The notes under the pieces were generated by a model. It searched no databases. It worked only from the letters and a program-made list of their open reading frames with translations, and was not told the origin of the DNA. Positions 1 through 13,700 of a stretch of 64,000 nt of DNA are shown piece by piece. Numbering within the stretch: the first letter of the stretch is position 1; each line of letters begins with the position of its first letter. Made by a program: the position numbers and the translations under genes. Origin of the DNA: Enoplolaimus lenunculus (taxonomy: Eukaryota; Nematoda; Enoplea; Enoplida; Thoracostomopsidae); assembly GCA_030248215.1 (NCBI GenBank), contig JASANG010004103.1, positions 344,365 through 408,364 of the forward strand, read 5' to 3'.

Positions 1-429
1 CAAACGTTAATCCTGAAAACACGGTAAATATAATACGCAACTTTGTTCGAACGAATCTATTTTGAAATCCGAAATTACTAGTCAACGTGGTTGCAACATT
101 TCCATCCCTACTTGTGATATTTTGGGTTTGTGTCAGTGTACTTTTTGACTTCTGTTCAAATTACGTATGTGGGGCGTTCCAGTTTTAATAATATATAGTA
201 CGAGATGCCCTGAATTTTTTATATATTTCATATTTCATGAAATGATCGGTATTGGGGTTTTTGTACATTATCGTTCACAAATTTTGTAGTTCTACAGAGT
301 GTGGCATATTAACTTGGGCAAAGGATTAGGGTTAAACTTAAGCTTACGATTTGGCCCTGAACGCCATGATATATTTACGCAGTATATAAAATGGTTAAAC
401 GCGTTGTGTGGTACTTTTTGGCATTTCAG

Positions 430-3400
430 CTGTCAGAATCGTCAACAGATTATATGATTGAAGCTGAGCAGTGGATTAATTGGGTGGCTCATGAAACTAC
501 TCGATTCAATGAACCGTTAATTGAGTTGGAAAGCTTATCTCAGTTGGATTCAGCTTATGAAGAAATTGCCGCGTTTAAATCGTCTGAATTGCTGTTGTAT
601 ATGGATCATAAACAAGCACTTCAGCAGCAGTACTCAATGCTTGAGGTGAGCGTTATGTATCTAGCGTGGGTATTTGCAATCTTACTGCAGTGGCCCGACT
701 AAGACTGGCGTTCCCTAGGTTTGATTTCAAATCAATTGGAGTCTGTATCTCTGATAAGGGTTGCGCTATACTAGCCGGCGCCGTTGGACGCCGCCTCACG
801 CTGCCAGACGCCGCCGCGCGTCGCATCACGCCGCCGGACGCCGCCGCGCGTCGCATCACGCCGCCGGACGCCGCCGCGCGTCGCATCACGCCGCCGGACG
901 CCGCCGCGCGTCGCATCACGCCGCCGGACGCCGCCGCGCGTCGCATCACGCCGCCGGACGCCGCCGCGCGTCGCATCACGCCGCCGGACGCCGCCGCGCG
1001 TCGCATCACGCCGCCGGACGCCGGCGAGCGGCACGATAAAATTTTGCCGCACGCCGTCGGGCACCGGGGCGCGGTATTGTAAAACTTTGTCTTAAAAATT
1101 ACCGCACGTCGCCGTGCGACGGCGCGCGGCGGCGCGAACACTGATATGGACTGCTCAAATATGCCACAGACGCCCTGCCACCCCTCAAAAACTGTATCAA
1201 ATTCAGAAAATAGATTAACGGAAATGACAAACAAAATTGATTCGGAGCAAACTACTAATGCCCAAAAGAAAGAATATAAAAAATTATCGTTCGGTCAAAC
1301 TAACCTGACGGTGTATAAAAAATAATGGTCCGTAACCAAATAACAGGGGGTACTCTCCGGAGAGGCAAAATAAATATGAGTCTTCGTTTTGTTTTTCTAG
1401 TCGTTACAGTATGGGTTGCCCTGGGAATATAACGGGTACCTGAGAACATACTGAAGTTTTTCAGCGCTGTCCTATGTGTATTTTTGCGTTTTGTTTATAA
1501 TAATAATAATAATAAATGGCTTACAGTAGCTTCATTTACGTCTCTAATTTTATGTGACGCGTTTTAGTTTTAAGCTTGAACTTAGCCAATGATAAATCAT
1601 GTCATTTGATTTTTTGTCTTAAAATTTTGAATTGTTTTTCTTCGTGTTTCACTACTGGGACAAAAGCTTTATATTTGAACTAAATACGTATTTATTCTCT
1701 TTCAGAGTCACCTTGAACATACACCCTACTGGAGCGTTTCAGACAAACTTTCGTCTTCCAGTCTCGATGTGGCGTGGAATCGACTCCTTTGTGCCCTTGA
1801 AGATCGGCAACGCAACATCCAAGTGAGCGGGTCATTGATAAAGTTGTCTGTTAAGTATTACAATTCAAAAAATTAATTTATTTTTTGACTAATAATTTGA
1901 ATTATTATCATTTATAAACTCAACCAGTCGTCCATCGTTGCAAAAGCGTTTAATGAACGCATAAAAAATGTATGCAGGTTTTTTAATTATAGAATAATCC
2001 CGCCTGTGTGCAATGAAACTGCTGTAACAAAATTATGCTGGAAATTTGCCCAAAATACGTATGCGGCGTGTTCCAGTTTTAATATATAGATAGCGTGATC
2101 GATCTTAAATTTATTAAAATGATTGTTCTACGTAGATTCGAAAATGCTTAAACTTAAGGCTGAATCGTTTTATTATAGACTGAACGGTTTTTTGATCCCA
2201 AGCCCAATGATTGAGCAAACTTTATGGGTATCTGAACGCAACGTTGACCTTTTAACTGGGTTTGAAAGCGACGAAGCTTGAACTTTCTTTGTTTTTCTAG
2301 GTTCAAATAAACCATCGGAGTTCAACGCAACAATCCTACCAGCAGATAGATAACGAATACGACAGCTTAGCTGTACGGCTATGTGCAATTGAATTATCGC
2401 TCGAGGTAAGTATTAATGCTATGAAGTGTTTGATGCTATGTTTTGTTTTGCCCAGTGTCAGTGCCGTCCGAAGTGCTCCCAAAACCCCCAATTTGGGATT
2501 CCAACCCATGGGGCCCCCATCTTGGGAAACTAATTTTTTTCGCGGACCACGAAGTTATAACGCTGTGAAAGATTATACTGGGGACCCCTTGAACCTGTTT
2601 GGGGGGACCGAAGGTTTGTGTGAGTGGCAGTGTGTGTTTGGAGTTTTAGGTATTGAAAATGCTCGGCTTAGCTTTAAAATTTGACGATTGCATTTCAGAA
2701 TATTTTAATGATTCAATAACATGAAGACAGCTGCCCATTATCTACTTGGGAAATAAGTCCGCTCCGTAAATGGTGGGAAATGCTCCGTAAATGGTGGGAA
2801 ATATGTCCGTAAATGGTGGGAAATAAGTCCGCTGCGTAAATGGTGGGAAATACTCCGTAAATGGTGGGAAATAAGTCCGCTGCGTGAATGGTGGGAAATA
2901 AGTCCGCTCCGTAAATGGTGGGAAATAAGTCCGCTGCGTAAATGGTGGGAAATATGTCCGCTCCGTAAATGGTGGGAAATAAGTCCGCTGCGTAAATGGT
3001 GGGAAATATGTCCGCTCCGTAAATGGTGGGAAATAAGTCCGCTCCGTAAATGGTGGGAAATAAGTCCGCGCTCCGTGGATGCTGGGAAATAAGTCCGCTC
3101 CGTAAATGGTGGGAAATAAGTCCGCTCCGTAAATGGTGGGAAATAAGTCCGGTCCGTAAATGGTGGGAAAAGTTGAATATATACTGAACCTTCAGATGCA
3201 GTATTTTTTCGCTCTAAAGCAAAATCGCCTAATATTCTTGAATCTTATTTGTCACTGAAGTTTCGTGCAAACTCATATTTAACTTAGAAGGTATCCAATA
3301 AAATTAATTACACAACAATTAACAAACAGTTCAAAAACTACTAAACAGAAGCCAGTACTGTTCTAAAGCTGAATTTTACGTGGAACAAATTTTGAAACAA

Positions 3401-4701
3401 GTGTAATTCAAAAATTTAAACGGTCCTGGCTACCTCTTATTTGCAAGTTAAAGCGTTTGAGCTTGAAAAAATAATTTTTGTAAAACACGCGCTGCCGTGC
3501 GACGCATCTAAAATATAAATATATTTGTGACGCCGCGGTGACAAGCGACTGCTGTGAGCAACGCAGTAAAGTATAACTCAACTCAAATTCGCTCAAATTA
3601 TTACTTGGGTGTATGATTTTGGTGTAATTTCAGCAAGAACAAGCAACCAACGATGTTGATAGTAGACGGAAACTTTCAGTTGAATTGAACCAACTCGAAG
3701 ACGAAATTAAAAACTGCTTTCAAATCGTTGCTGATTTGAAATTGAAAAACAATTCACACGAAGCGAATGTTTACTACAACAGGTCAGACGTGGCGTTATT
3801 ATGCGCTATTTCTAAGGACGCGACTTTAAGTCCTGAACAAGTGAATGAAGATGCTAATTAGTACCAGTGTTACCTTGGGAATTATGGATTATTCATGAGC
3901 TCGGAGCGGTCCCGATTTCTTAGTAATTTTGACGCGAGCGGATTTAGGCATATCATTTTCGGCTTACTTATCTTTTCGAATTGATGAAATTTAACTAAGA
4001 GTGGATAATATATAAATATAAAACAAGAGCGTGCAACTGGGTACATTCAGTGTACAAATGAATGTACCCAGCGCGCGTTGCGTTTTGGCCCGACCCCCGT
4101 TATTCAGAGGGAGGGGTGAAAATTGCACAGAGCGAAAGAAATACATCATATGCCGTGCCAAAATGTGCTCCGTATATATAGTATTAAAACTACAGGATAT
4201 TATATCATGGGACATTGATTTTTTACCCGCACTTTGAAATTCTTCACCCACTAAACTTCAATAATTCTCTAAATAAGCTTGCTAGCATTTCAATGCTGTC
4301 ACGTTGGTAAGGAAGTAAAATTGAGATTTTTGAATTATATTTTATTTTTTGTGAGTATCCGGTTTTTGTGAGTATCCGGTTTTTGTGAGTATCCGGTTTT
4401 TGTGAGTATCCGGTTTTTGTGAGTATCCGGTTTTTGTGAGTATCCGGTTTATGTGAGTATCCGGTTTTTGTGAGTATCCGGTTTTTGTGAGTATCCGGTT
4501 TTTGTGAGTATTCGGTTTTTGTGAGTATTCGGTTTTTGTGAGTATCCGGTTTTTCACATGGACTATTTGTTTTCAGAATATCCGAGCTTCAACACAAACA
4601 CTTAAAACTCGTGGACCTCATTAATAATTCGTCTACGCTTATTGGCCAGGAGTCACCAGGAGGACAAAATACAAACAACTTTAACCATGACGACGTTCAA
4701 A
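430..4701 (+). CDS. vab-10: Spectraplakin exons 1-5 of the window (spectrin-repeat rod)
   Basis: Five exons at 430-645, 1706-1822, 2301-2405, 3634-3782 and 4577-4701. The first begins after an ATTTCAG acceptor in phase 0, so the methionine at 391 is intronic and not a start. Spectrin-repeat signatures include WINWVAHET in the first exon and [16 protein letters not shown] in the second, the W-x-x-L-helix pattern of a repeat end. The introns hold a 30-bp GC-rich array, a 27-bp array and a 17-bp array. The last array stops just before the acceptor of the fifth exon. Confidence 0.85.
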
Positions 4702-7700
4702 GTACGTATGCAAATTAAGTCTGTAATCACTGATGGTGCCAGGGTTTTTACTCTGGAGAGACGGGTCTTTAGTATACTTTTCAGGTTGGGATCTCTTAAT
4801 TTGTTTGCTACAAAGCATTTTGTCGGAGACGGCAGCCTAGACGGCGATGTGGCTGCTCTTGCCTGTAATTTTAGTAAAAAACACTAAAGAAAGCTTGAAA
4901 ATGTATTTAAAATATATTTTGGGTCCAAAAGTTGTACCTGCCCGCTAAGCAAATATCTAAACCCAACCGTAACGCGACCGTAAACATAAGCCTAATCCTA
5001 ATCCTATACCTAATCTTAAGCCTGAGTCTAAACCTTTCACTCTTTAAGTCCCACAGACTGCCTGACTCTTATTTGGCAACCACCTAGAATTAACACGGAC
5101 TGAGCGTATTATAGTATTCGGTGAGAGCAAGATGTTTTAGTTGATCGCTTTTAAGCCTAAGCCAAAGCCTATGCCTTCAAAATTGCTGCAAGATGTATTC
5201 GTATCTGCACTGAACGCACTGATATTCCTTGACTCCAAAATTTGCCAAATGCCAGCCTCAACATTGGTTCGAGCAAATATAATGTATTTTTTGTGTTATA
5301 ATTTCAACCTTCCTAAGTTACTATTTCTTCACGCCGTTAGGTTGAAATTTTTTTGCTGATCACATTGTTCAGATCGAACACTGCGTTGATGAGCTATGAG
5401 CATTTACAACCTATGACTGTATTCTCAAATGTGTATAGCAGCTATCTCACCAGTTGGTTGATAAGTCTTGAAACTTTCAAATCATTCAATGAAGAGTCTA
5501 CGTATTCATCACAGTTTTAACGTTTTGATTTAACCCTGTTTCTGTGCAAAATTTGACACTTGCAACCGCACAGTTCGTTGGCTTAAAAACCTATGGTGAT
5601 AGAGATGCTATACAAATTTAAGAATATGGGCCCTAAGCCTATTTGTGACTATAGATGCGGTTTTTTTGTATTTCGTTTTGTTGCTATGATTTCTGTTCAC
5701 AATTTACGTAATATTGAAATTAGGATATATTTTCGAATCTGTTTAATGGTTGTCATTATAAGAGTTATTTCAGTTGAATTGAACGAGTGCAATACACCGA
5801 CTCGCAATAGCGTTCGATCTCATTCGAATCGAATAAATGACACTGATCTCTGTTCATTGAATGCGGGTAATGAGCAGGTAAGCATGACAAACCATTATCT
5901 GGAAAGATCAAATAATAGTAATAGACACTTTTACTGGATTTAGAATTAAAATACTCATAGCTTTGATAAAAAAATTATCTTATTTGCAACTTCTTAAGTC
6001 ATCATTAATGGAATGGATTTTAATTAAAATATGTGCGCGAGAAAGTGAAATTTTGAATTTTCCACGCGACAAACAAAAATTAGTGTGGATAATGCATTAA
6101 ATCATGGCTGCCACTAGGATTGGTCACAGGCGTAGTAATAGAAATAGACGTGGAGGGGGGCAGGAGCACCCCCCAATACTGACCCAATGGGTGGCTGCCC
6201 AGGGGGGCACTGTAACGTACCCTTAACTGAGATTAAATAAAAAACATAGGGATGGCTTGTCGCTCGCTTTTGCTCGCTAAGTTTTTTATTAATTATTGCG
6301 GCGTAGACTCGCACAAAAGTTTCTGAATACGCAATCTTCCGTGAAAAACTCAGCGCAAACTGTGTATACGAATTTAAGTTATGTTTTTAAAGGTGAATTA
6401 GGAAACCTCTTTCGACGGGTGTTAATTATCTGTTTTTAAAATTCGGTGCCCCGGAATAATTATATTACTTTTACACCCCTCTTAGTTAAATGGTATGTTT
6501 ATTCCATTCTTAATTTTTTGTTTATTTTCAGCCTGCCACTGAACAATTGTCTTCCATGAATTGTACAACTGCTGCCGGTGCTTCGAGGTAAGTTATTTTA
6601 CCTTTTAATGTTAAAATTTCGTTTAATACGTATTACCAAGAGTGCATGATACAAGAATGTGCAACTCTTTGCGTTCCGCATGGTACAAAATGTACCACCG
6701 GGCATTGCGGTTTTGGCCGACCCCCCCTCCCTTGTTTAGAGGGGAAGTCGCTCTCACATGCAATAACCCTAAATTAAATTATAAACGGAGCAATTTGTTG
6801 CCGGATACATAAAGTGCAATGTTTCGCATAGGTTGTACCACCCTCTAAATAGAGGGGGCAGGCCAAAAACACAACGCGTGCCGGGTACATTCTTTTCTAT
6901 ACAGAATATACCCAGTTGCACACTCTTGTTGAAGTATGCATCATCCACTCTTAATATTCTATACTACTTTAATTTTAACCTTTTAACGTTTCGAATTATT
7001 ATTTTATGTTTTAACGGATAAATTCATCATTTACCTTTTAACATTCAAATTTATTATTTTTTGTTATTTTATTTCTTAAATATTAAATTTGTTTTATTTT
7101 AACATTTAACTATAATTTGTTTTTTAACATTTACATTTATTATTTTACTTTTAACGCTTAAATTTATTATTTTACCTTTTAACATTCAAATTCATTATTA
7201 TTATTATTATTGTTATTATTATTATTATTATTTTAGCTTTTAATGCTTAAATTGATGACACAGGAAATGGAAATATTTATAAATGTAAAACAGTAAAAGA
7301 AAGTCAAATTATCGCATTTGAGTCTTAAACTTCACCGTGTATAATCCAAAATACAGTTTACTTTTAAAATCCCAATTCATGTTTTGGTTGTAGGTCCACC
7401 GATTTGCCTGAAAGTAGCGACACGTTGGTAGAAGAAGCGTGGATTCAAGAAACTCGTAAACGCCTTGAAGATTATCAAAACATTCAACTTGATCCAGAAA
7501 ACTATAGCAATGAATTGGAAAGTTTTGAGGTTAGTTTCAAGTTTTGTTGAAATCTTGGATGGGATTCGTAAATTTTAAACAAAATTAACCCCTTCTCACA
7601 TAGAGCTGACTATGAGCAGTTCAGCGCAGTGTATATACGTTAAATAATATATATCGCACAGTGTTTAACAATGGCAACACGTACACATAGTACTAAATCA

Positions 7701-10700
7701 CCACAAGACGTGAGAGCCCACTCGGGCTCAAGCGTCAAGCTCATATGGCTGAGTGGTGATGGTAAACGCCTCCCACTCCAGTCAATGGAGCTCGAATCCT
7801 AGCATAAAAGTATGTCTCAGGTGAAATAAAAAATATTAATGTGATAAAAGGTTAATAACTACTAAGTACTTACATGGAGACCGTTGTATATGGAAGATTA
7901 ATGTTTATTAACTAGGTAATTTTTAGCGGATCTGAAAATTTTTGACATTGGGTCGTGCACAAGCATTATATAATGTTATTCTAATAGCGCCGCAGATAAA
8001 ACGTTAATATACAGTTAAAGCTGTAACACCCCACATACGTATTTTAAACAAGTTTACAGCATTAACATTATATAACCATTTAGGTTAAAGCATTAATAAC
8101 GAGTGACCGTTTGGTGGTCCATTAAACACGCTTAAGTTTTCATGGTTTTGTAACCTCAATGTGTAAAATTTTTTGGCCCCATCGAAATTTAAATGTTTTG
8201 TTTTTAGCAATTTCTCGCAACACTGAACCTACCCCAGTCTACTTCCGATCCTGAACACGTGCCACGGTCAACTTATCCGGTGAGTAACGCTGTGATACCT
8301 CAAACTGCCAATAATAATAATAATAATAATATTAATAATAATAATAATAAATTTTACGATATCGGCCAAGCGCATTTAGCTGCACTGAAATCCGCTTGCG
8401 CAGATTTAAATGACTTTAATGTCATATTGAACGAAGTTACCCGGTGCCTGACAGATGTTGAAACGCGTATGAATAACGAATTGCTGCAACGTGAAGGCGG
8501 TTGCTGGCCTGTTGAAGTTGACGAGTTGAACAGGCGGTTGAAGATACTTGAGGTAAGTAATCGGATTGAATATTTTTGTTAATAACTGTGTGTAGCATCT
8601 ATTACCAGTTAAGATTTGTAACTTTCTAAACAATGAATTATGTAATAATAGTTGTTTTTTCAAAACTATGGTGAAGGATTTAGTTACAGTTTCAGAAAGT
8701 ATCTATTCAATAGTGTTCAGGTGTTGAGGCAGTATGAGCGCCAACTGACCAATGTTAACTATAACGGTAAGCTCACTAAGCCTAAGTATAAGCATACTCG
8801 CCTAAATGCTAAATAGAAGCCTAATCCTAATCCTGAACCTAAATCTAAGTGTAAATCTCTCAGTTTCAAAGTCTAGCAACCTTCATGCTGTCCAAATAGA
8901 TAGACTTTTATATTTGACAACGGCTAGAATAATATACGATTTCACATACTAAGTGTTCTAAGTGAAACTGATATATAACTCGCTAAATTCTACCCAACGA
9001 TTGAGGGTTTCTTAGTAACAATTTTCTACAATAGGCTGACATATCATATCATCAAAGTGGAATCGGATATCCGGTTCCGGAATAAATATACCTTCCGGTT
9101 TTGGCTTTGGAATATTAGTGTTCTATAATGGTTCGCGTTGCTATTTTAGGAACTAAAGACCAAAATGACCGGTTGTGAAAGCTCTTTACAAGATCTCAAT
9201 TCAGTCTGTCAAAAATTAACTTCAGCTAAAATAGGTAAATGCTTGAATGACCAAGTGTTATATTTTGAGCTAGTCAATTTTCGGAAGGTGCACCTAAATG
9301 GCAGTCGAAATGTGTGCCATGAGTCCATGAAGTATGAAAATGTGATACAAAGAACCTGACATTTCATGGTCAATTTTTTTCACCGTGTCTCAAAATACAC
9401 AGCTTTTCCTGAGTTGCTCATAGTATATATAATTAATTGTGCAATGCGCCACATGCGTATTTTGAACAACTTTCCAGCATTACTTTGTTTACAATGTTTT
9501 CTTCAAACACAAATGTGATAGTTCTGTGAATAAAACATTTGCATGCAGAGTGTTGTGCATTCGCTGACTTTAGCGTATTGCGCAAAGTCGGCCGATTGGT
9601 ACACTCTATGTGGGAATAGGATAATTTGTCTAAATTCACTTAAATTTTTGACTACTTTCAAAACTTTATATACGTTTTTATTTTAGTAAATTCAGAAGCA
9701 ATTAATACAAAATTGATCGCCGTGACTAACTTGCAGTCTGCACTCGCTGATTCGATTAATTGCAATACTACAACTGCAGTTGCAATTATGGATCGCTCAA
9801 AGCGTTTTAGTACTACAACTGAAGAAGTGAAACGATGGCTTGAACGTCTTGAAATGGCGTTGGATGAGTTGCTATTGCCAGGCAACGAACCGGACGATAA
9901 ACGCGACGCGTTAGCTGTAAGTTTTGTTTATACTTAGTAACGGTTTGATGTCAGCACCCTTTGATCGGCTATATATTATGTTATCCTACACATATATATA
10001 ATACAACCCTCGAAGCGATCATTGGCTTTCGATGGTAAACAGGGTAACGAAAAGATTTTAGTGTGAAACAGGGTGAATTTTTCTGTCCCAGTTGTTGAGC
10101 ATGATAACTGCTTGAGTTCGACATTAGATTGTAACTTTGTAAAATTTCTAAGTCATATTACTTCACTTTATGTCAAGTTTTCCTTGCTTTGCATGCAGAA
10201 TTCGAAGTAATATATATTCAGTAAAAACGCCTAAACTAAGACTGCCGAGTGGCAACTTATTTCAGTATAGTTGAGCAAACAGGTAAAAACCGTAGGTACG
10301 TATTTGGCGTTGATAAATTTGTAAAAAGGTTTCTAATTTCAGATATTACAAGAACAAGCAGAGAAACTGTCTGAACAAATCTTCGAATTGACTGAAATTC
10401 GAACGGATCTCGAAGATTCGATGTCGCACGACGATATTGCAATTGATATAAGTTCAATGCAGTCGGTGTTGCACAAATTGCATCGACAACACAGTGCGTT
10501 GTGTGATAAATTGCAGAACAGCGAAATAGCACTAGAAGAACGGCAAGAAAAAGTTGAAAAGGTTAGTGTTAGTTTTTAACCTTCGCATGGTCCTGGTTTG
10601 TATTTCAATGGAACATTCCGACTTGACCAATCAAACTGCAGGTGCAAGAAATTCAAGCGACTTGCAACTGCATTCACAGGTGCGAAATAAATTAAACAGC

Positions 10701-13700
10701 AGAACTTCAAAGCCGCTTTGTGACCAAACTTGCGCGTGCACGTTGCATGTGCACGTTTTTGCTGCAAAAACTTGCACGTGTGAACAAGGCTTAATTTTGT
10801 ATATCACCATGAGCAGCACCCACTGACCTGAAACTGTACCTTGCTCTGTTACAGCGTAGCTTTTTAAATTTGAACCAAAATAGCAAAAATCATAATTTTG
10901 CTAATTTTAGGCAAACTCTGACAGAGCAATGCTTGAAAATTGGTTAGAAACTACGCAACGCACGCTAGCTGAACCTGCCAAACTGTCGCTAGATTTAGTT
11001 GAAAGTCAAAAATATTTAAACGAACACAAAAGCTTACATCAAGAAGTTGGTGATTACTGCAACAAGATTAACGAACTTATCGAGAGCAGGTCAACGCTAT
11101 CAACCGATGGTGATATATGCGATGATAAAAAACAATTGCAGAATATTCAGGTTTGTTGATAAGTTTGCCTAATTTTGATATACGCAACATTTGCCCTTCC
11201 GAAATACTCATGCTGGTATAGGGTCCGAGTTTGCTTCAAGTTGTTTGGTTCAGTGTCATTTCCTAGCGAGCCCGTAGCCGAGTAGAACCCATAGGAGCTC
11301 AGCCGGCCAGAAAAAATTTAGAACCCCTTAAAAAATTTTTCAACCTTGTTTGCTAGTCAACGAAAACCCTTGTATGCCACTCCTGAAATTTTTTTGCCCT
11401 CCTGGCAAGGTGAGCAGGCGATCGGCCAGTTTTCAGGCTAGCACATGTATAACTGTTTAAAGTTTAAATTATTCATTTGTAAAAAATTGGCATTAAATTT
11501 CAGAATCAAAAACCCGTGCCCGTAGTAAAGGTGGAGCCAGGGGAGCTCAGCCCCCCCCCCCCGGAATAATTTTGGACTTTGCTTTCCAAGAAATTAAAAA
11601 CCCTTCAATTACCTCGCGAAAAATTTATACCCCCCTAGCAAAGTGAGTTGGCTACGCGCCTGCAAAAACCGTATTTAAAGACTTTCAAAAATTGCTATTT
11701 TTTGACTATTTTTTAAACTGTTTTTTTCAGAGACTCTCCAGCGTCGCCAGCTCAGTGTTCGCTGATAGTAACGCACGATTGCAATTGTACAACGAAATTT
11801 GTCAGCTAAACCGGCAATGGAACGAGTTGTATGATCGATTCGATGACCGAATAACACAAATGGAATCAACATCAAATGACGCTGGAGTTGAGCGGATGCC
11901 GACGATTTTGAATGCTCGCGATCTCAGTAAAGCAGCAGCACACGGCTCACAACAGCATTATCAAAAAATACGCCGCGAAATTGCAGGATTAAAGGTAACA
12001 GACACTGCTGTTATTGTCATTTTGACCAATGTTACTTAAACAGGCGTAACAGTAGAGCGTGTTCCTAAGCCTACGCCTAAGCCTATGCGTTTGTAAAAAT
12101 GTATTTCTAAGCCTAAGCCTATGCGTTTGCAAAAATGTATTTCAAAGCCAAAGCCTAAGCCTATGCGTTTGCAAAAATGTATTTCAAAGCCAAAGCCTAA
12201 GCCTATGCGTTTGCAAAAATGTATTTCTAAGCCTAAGACTAAGCCTAAGCACAAAATGCAATCTAGCATCTAAATCTACTCTTTTATGGACCCACCAGAA
12301 ACCTGGACGCTCCTTAAAGTAACATGGACCGTCGTTTTTGATAACTTGCATAATTTAGAGTAGTAAATGTTTAATTTTGTCTTAGGTAACATTCGAATAT
12401 ATCTGTTTTTTCGTTTGCAAGCCCTGCCGATGATAATTATCATGTATTTGGCCATGTTAATTTAAGAGGCCTGTCCTCTGCAAGGCAAGGGTATAGGACA
12501 CTTGATTGAAAAACTTACGCTTGAACTTATGCTTAGGTTCAGGCTTAGGCTTAGATTTAGGTATAAGTTTAGTATGCAGGCCCGTATCGTTAACATGTAT
12601 AAGCAATTTTGGATGCCCCCTTGGTTGATTTTTACGGAGCCCTTGCACACTTCTGGCAAGTCGCGGTCAGTAAATAGGCTTAAAATGGTTCACTTACTAC
12701 CATGGTTCCATCGGGGAATTTTTGTTCCAGCCAGAATTTCTGCAAAAATTTAATTCCTGTTCTTGGTCCGGTAAAATTTAGTTCTTTTTGCAACCTTGCT
12801 TACTGCATATTGCTTTGTATCTGCTTTCAGACGCGACAAGACGAACTGCTATCGTGTAAGTCGTTACTAGCGCGACTGCATGATACATCGCGTGCGGTGT
12901 GCAATTTAGCTGGCGACCACGAGCTGACACTATCGCTTGCAAAAGAGCGTTCATTGCAAGCAAAGCGCCGTTATGACGCAGTTCAACTTGTAATTACACG
13001 AACTATTAATGAGCTGACGTCAGCATTACAGGAGTCCGATTATGTAAGTTAAAAAATCGGATTATGGCCCGCATTCTGAAATATGTGTAGTACCTATTAT
13101 CATTTGGTGATATGTCTTGTAATTTTTGAACCAGTCAATGCTGACGCTCAAAATTGAGCACATTTTTTGCATCTACTTTGATCTACTTCTATACCAATTT
13201 TGAGTTTAACAACTGCAATAGTTAGTGAGTTTGACGACTTATTACTAATTGATGATAGTTGCTATACACATTTGAGAATATGGACTTTATGAAAATTAAA
13301 AGAATTGAATTATGTAAATATAATCCGTTCTAAACCTTTTACAGGACTTTAATCAGCAGTGAGCTTTGAAATTTAGCACAATTTAGAGAATTAAACCAGC
13401 GAACATCTTTGCATGTGTGTTTAAATCATTATTATACTAATCAAAAGAACGTAATATTTACAATTCATCACCCGACAACTTGTCGCCCAACAGTGTCCTA
13501 AAACCGATTAGTCAATCTAGGCATAAACCTAACCGTAATCGTAAGCCTAAGCCTAAGCACAATGATGGACGACGAGTTGTCGAGCCAATAAAATTTTAGA
13601 TTACAAGTTGTCGGTCGACGAACTATCGTGACACCATTTACAATACCATCGCCTTAAACGAACCCAGTATATTAATATATTTTTTGTCGAATTATAGTTT

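Noticed and set aside
391-429. ATG at 391 as a start for the first rod exon
   Set aside because: An ATTTCAG acceptor at 429 and the protein continuing a spectrin repeat show that these bases are intron.
653-1234. Long Ala/Arg-rich open frames on both strands
   Set aside because: They are translations of the 30-bp array; the period is a multiple of three so stops are absent by chance.
4342-4557. Frame with repeated [17 protein letters not shown] on the minus strand
   Set aside because: Translation of the 17-bp array.
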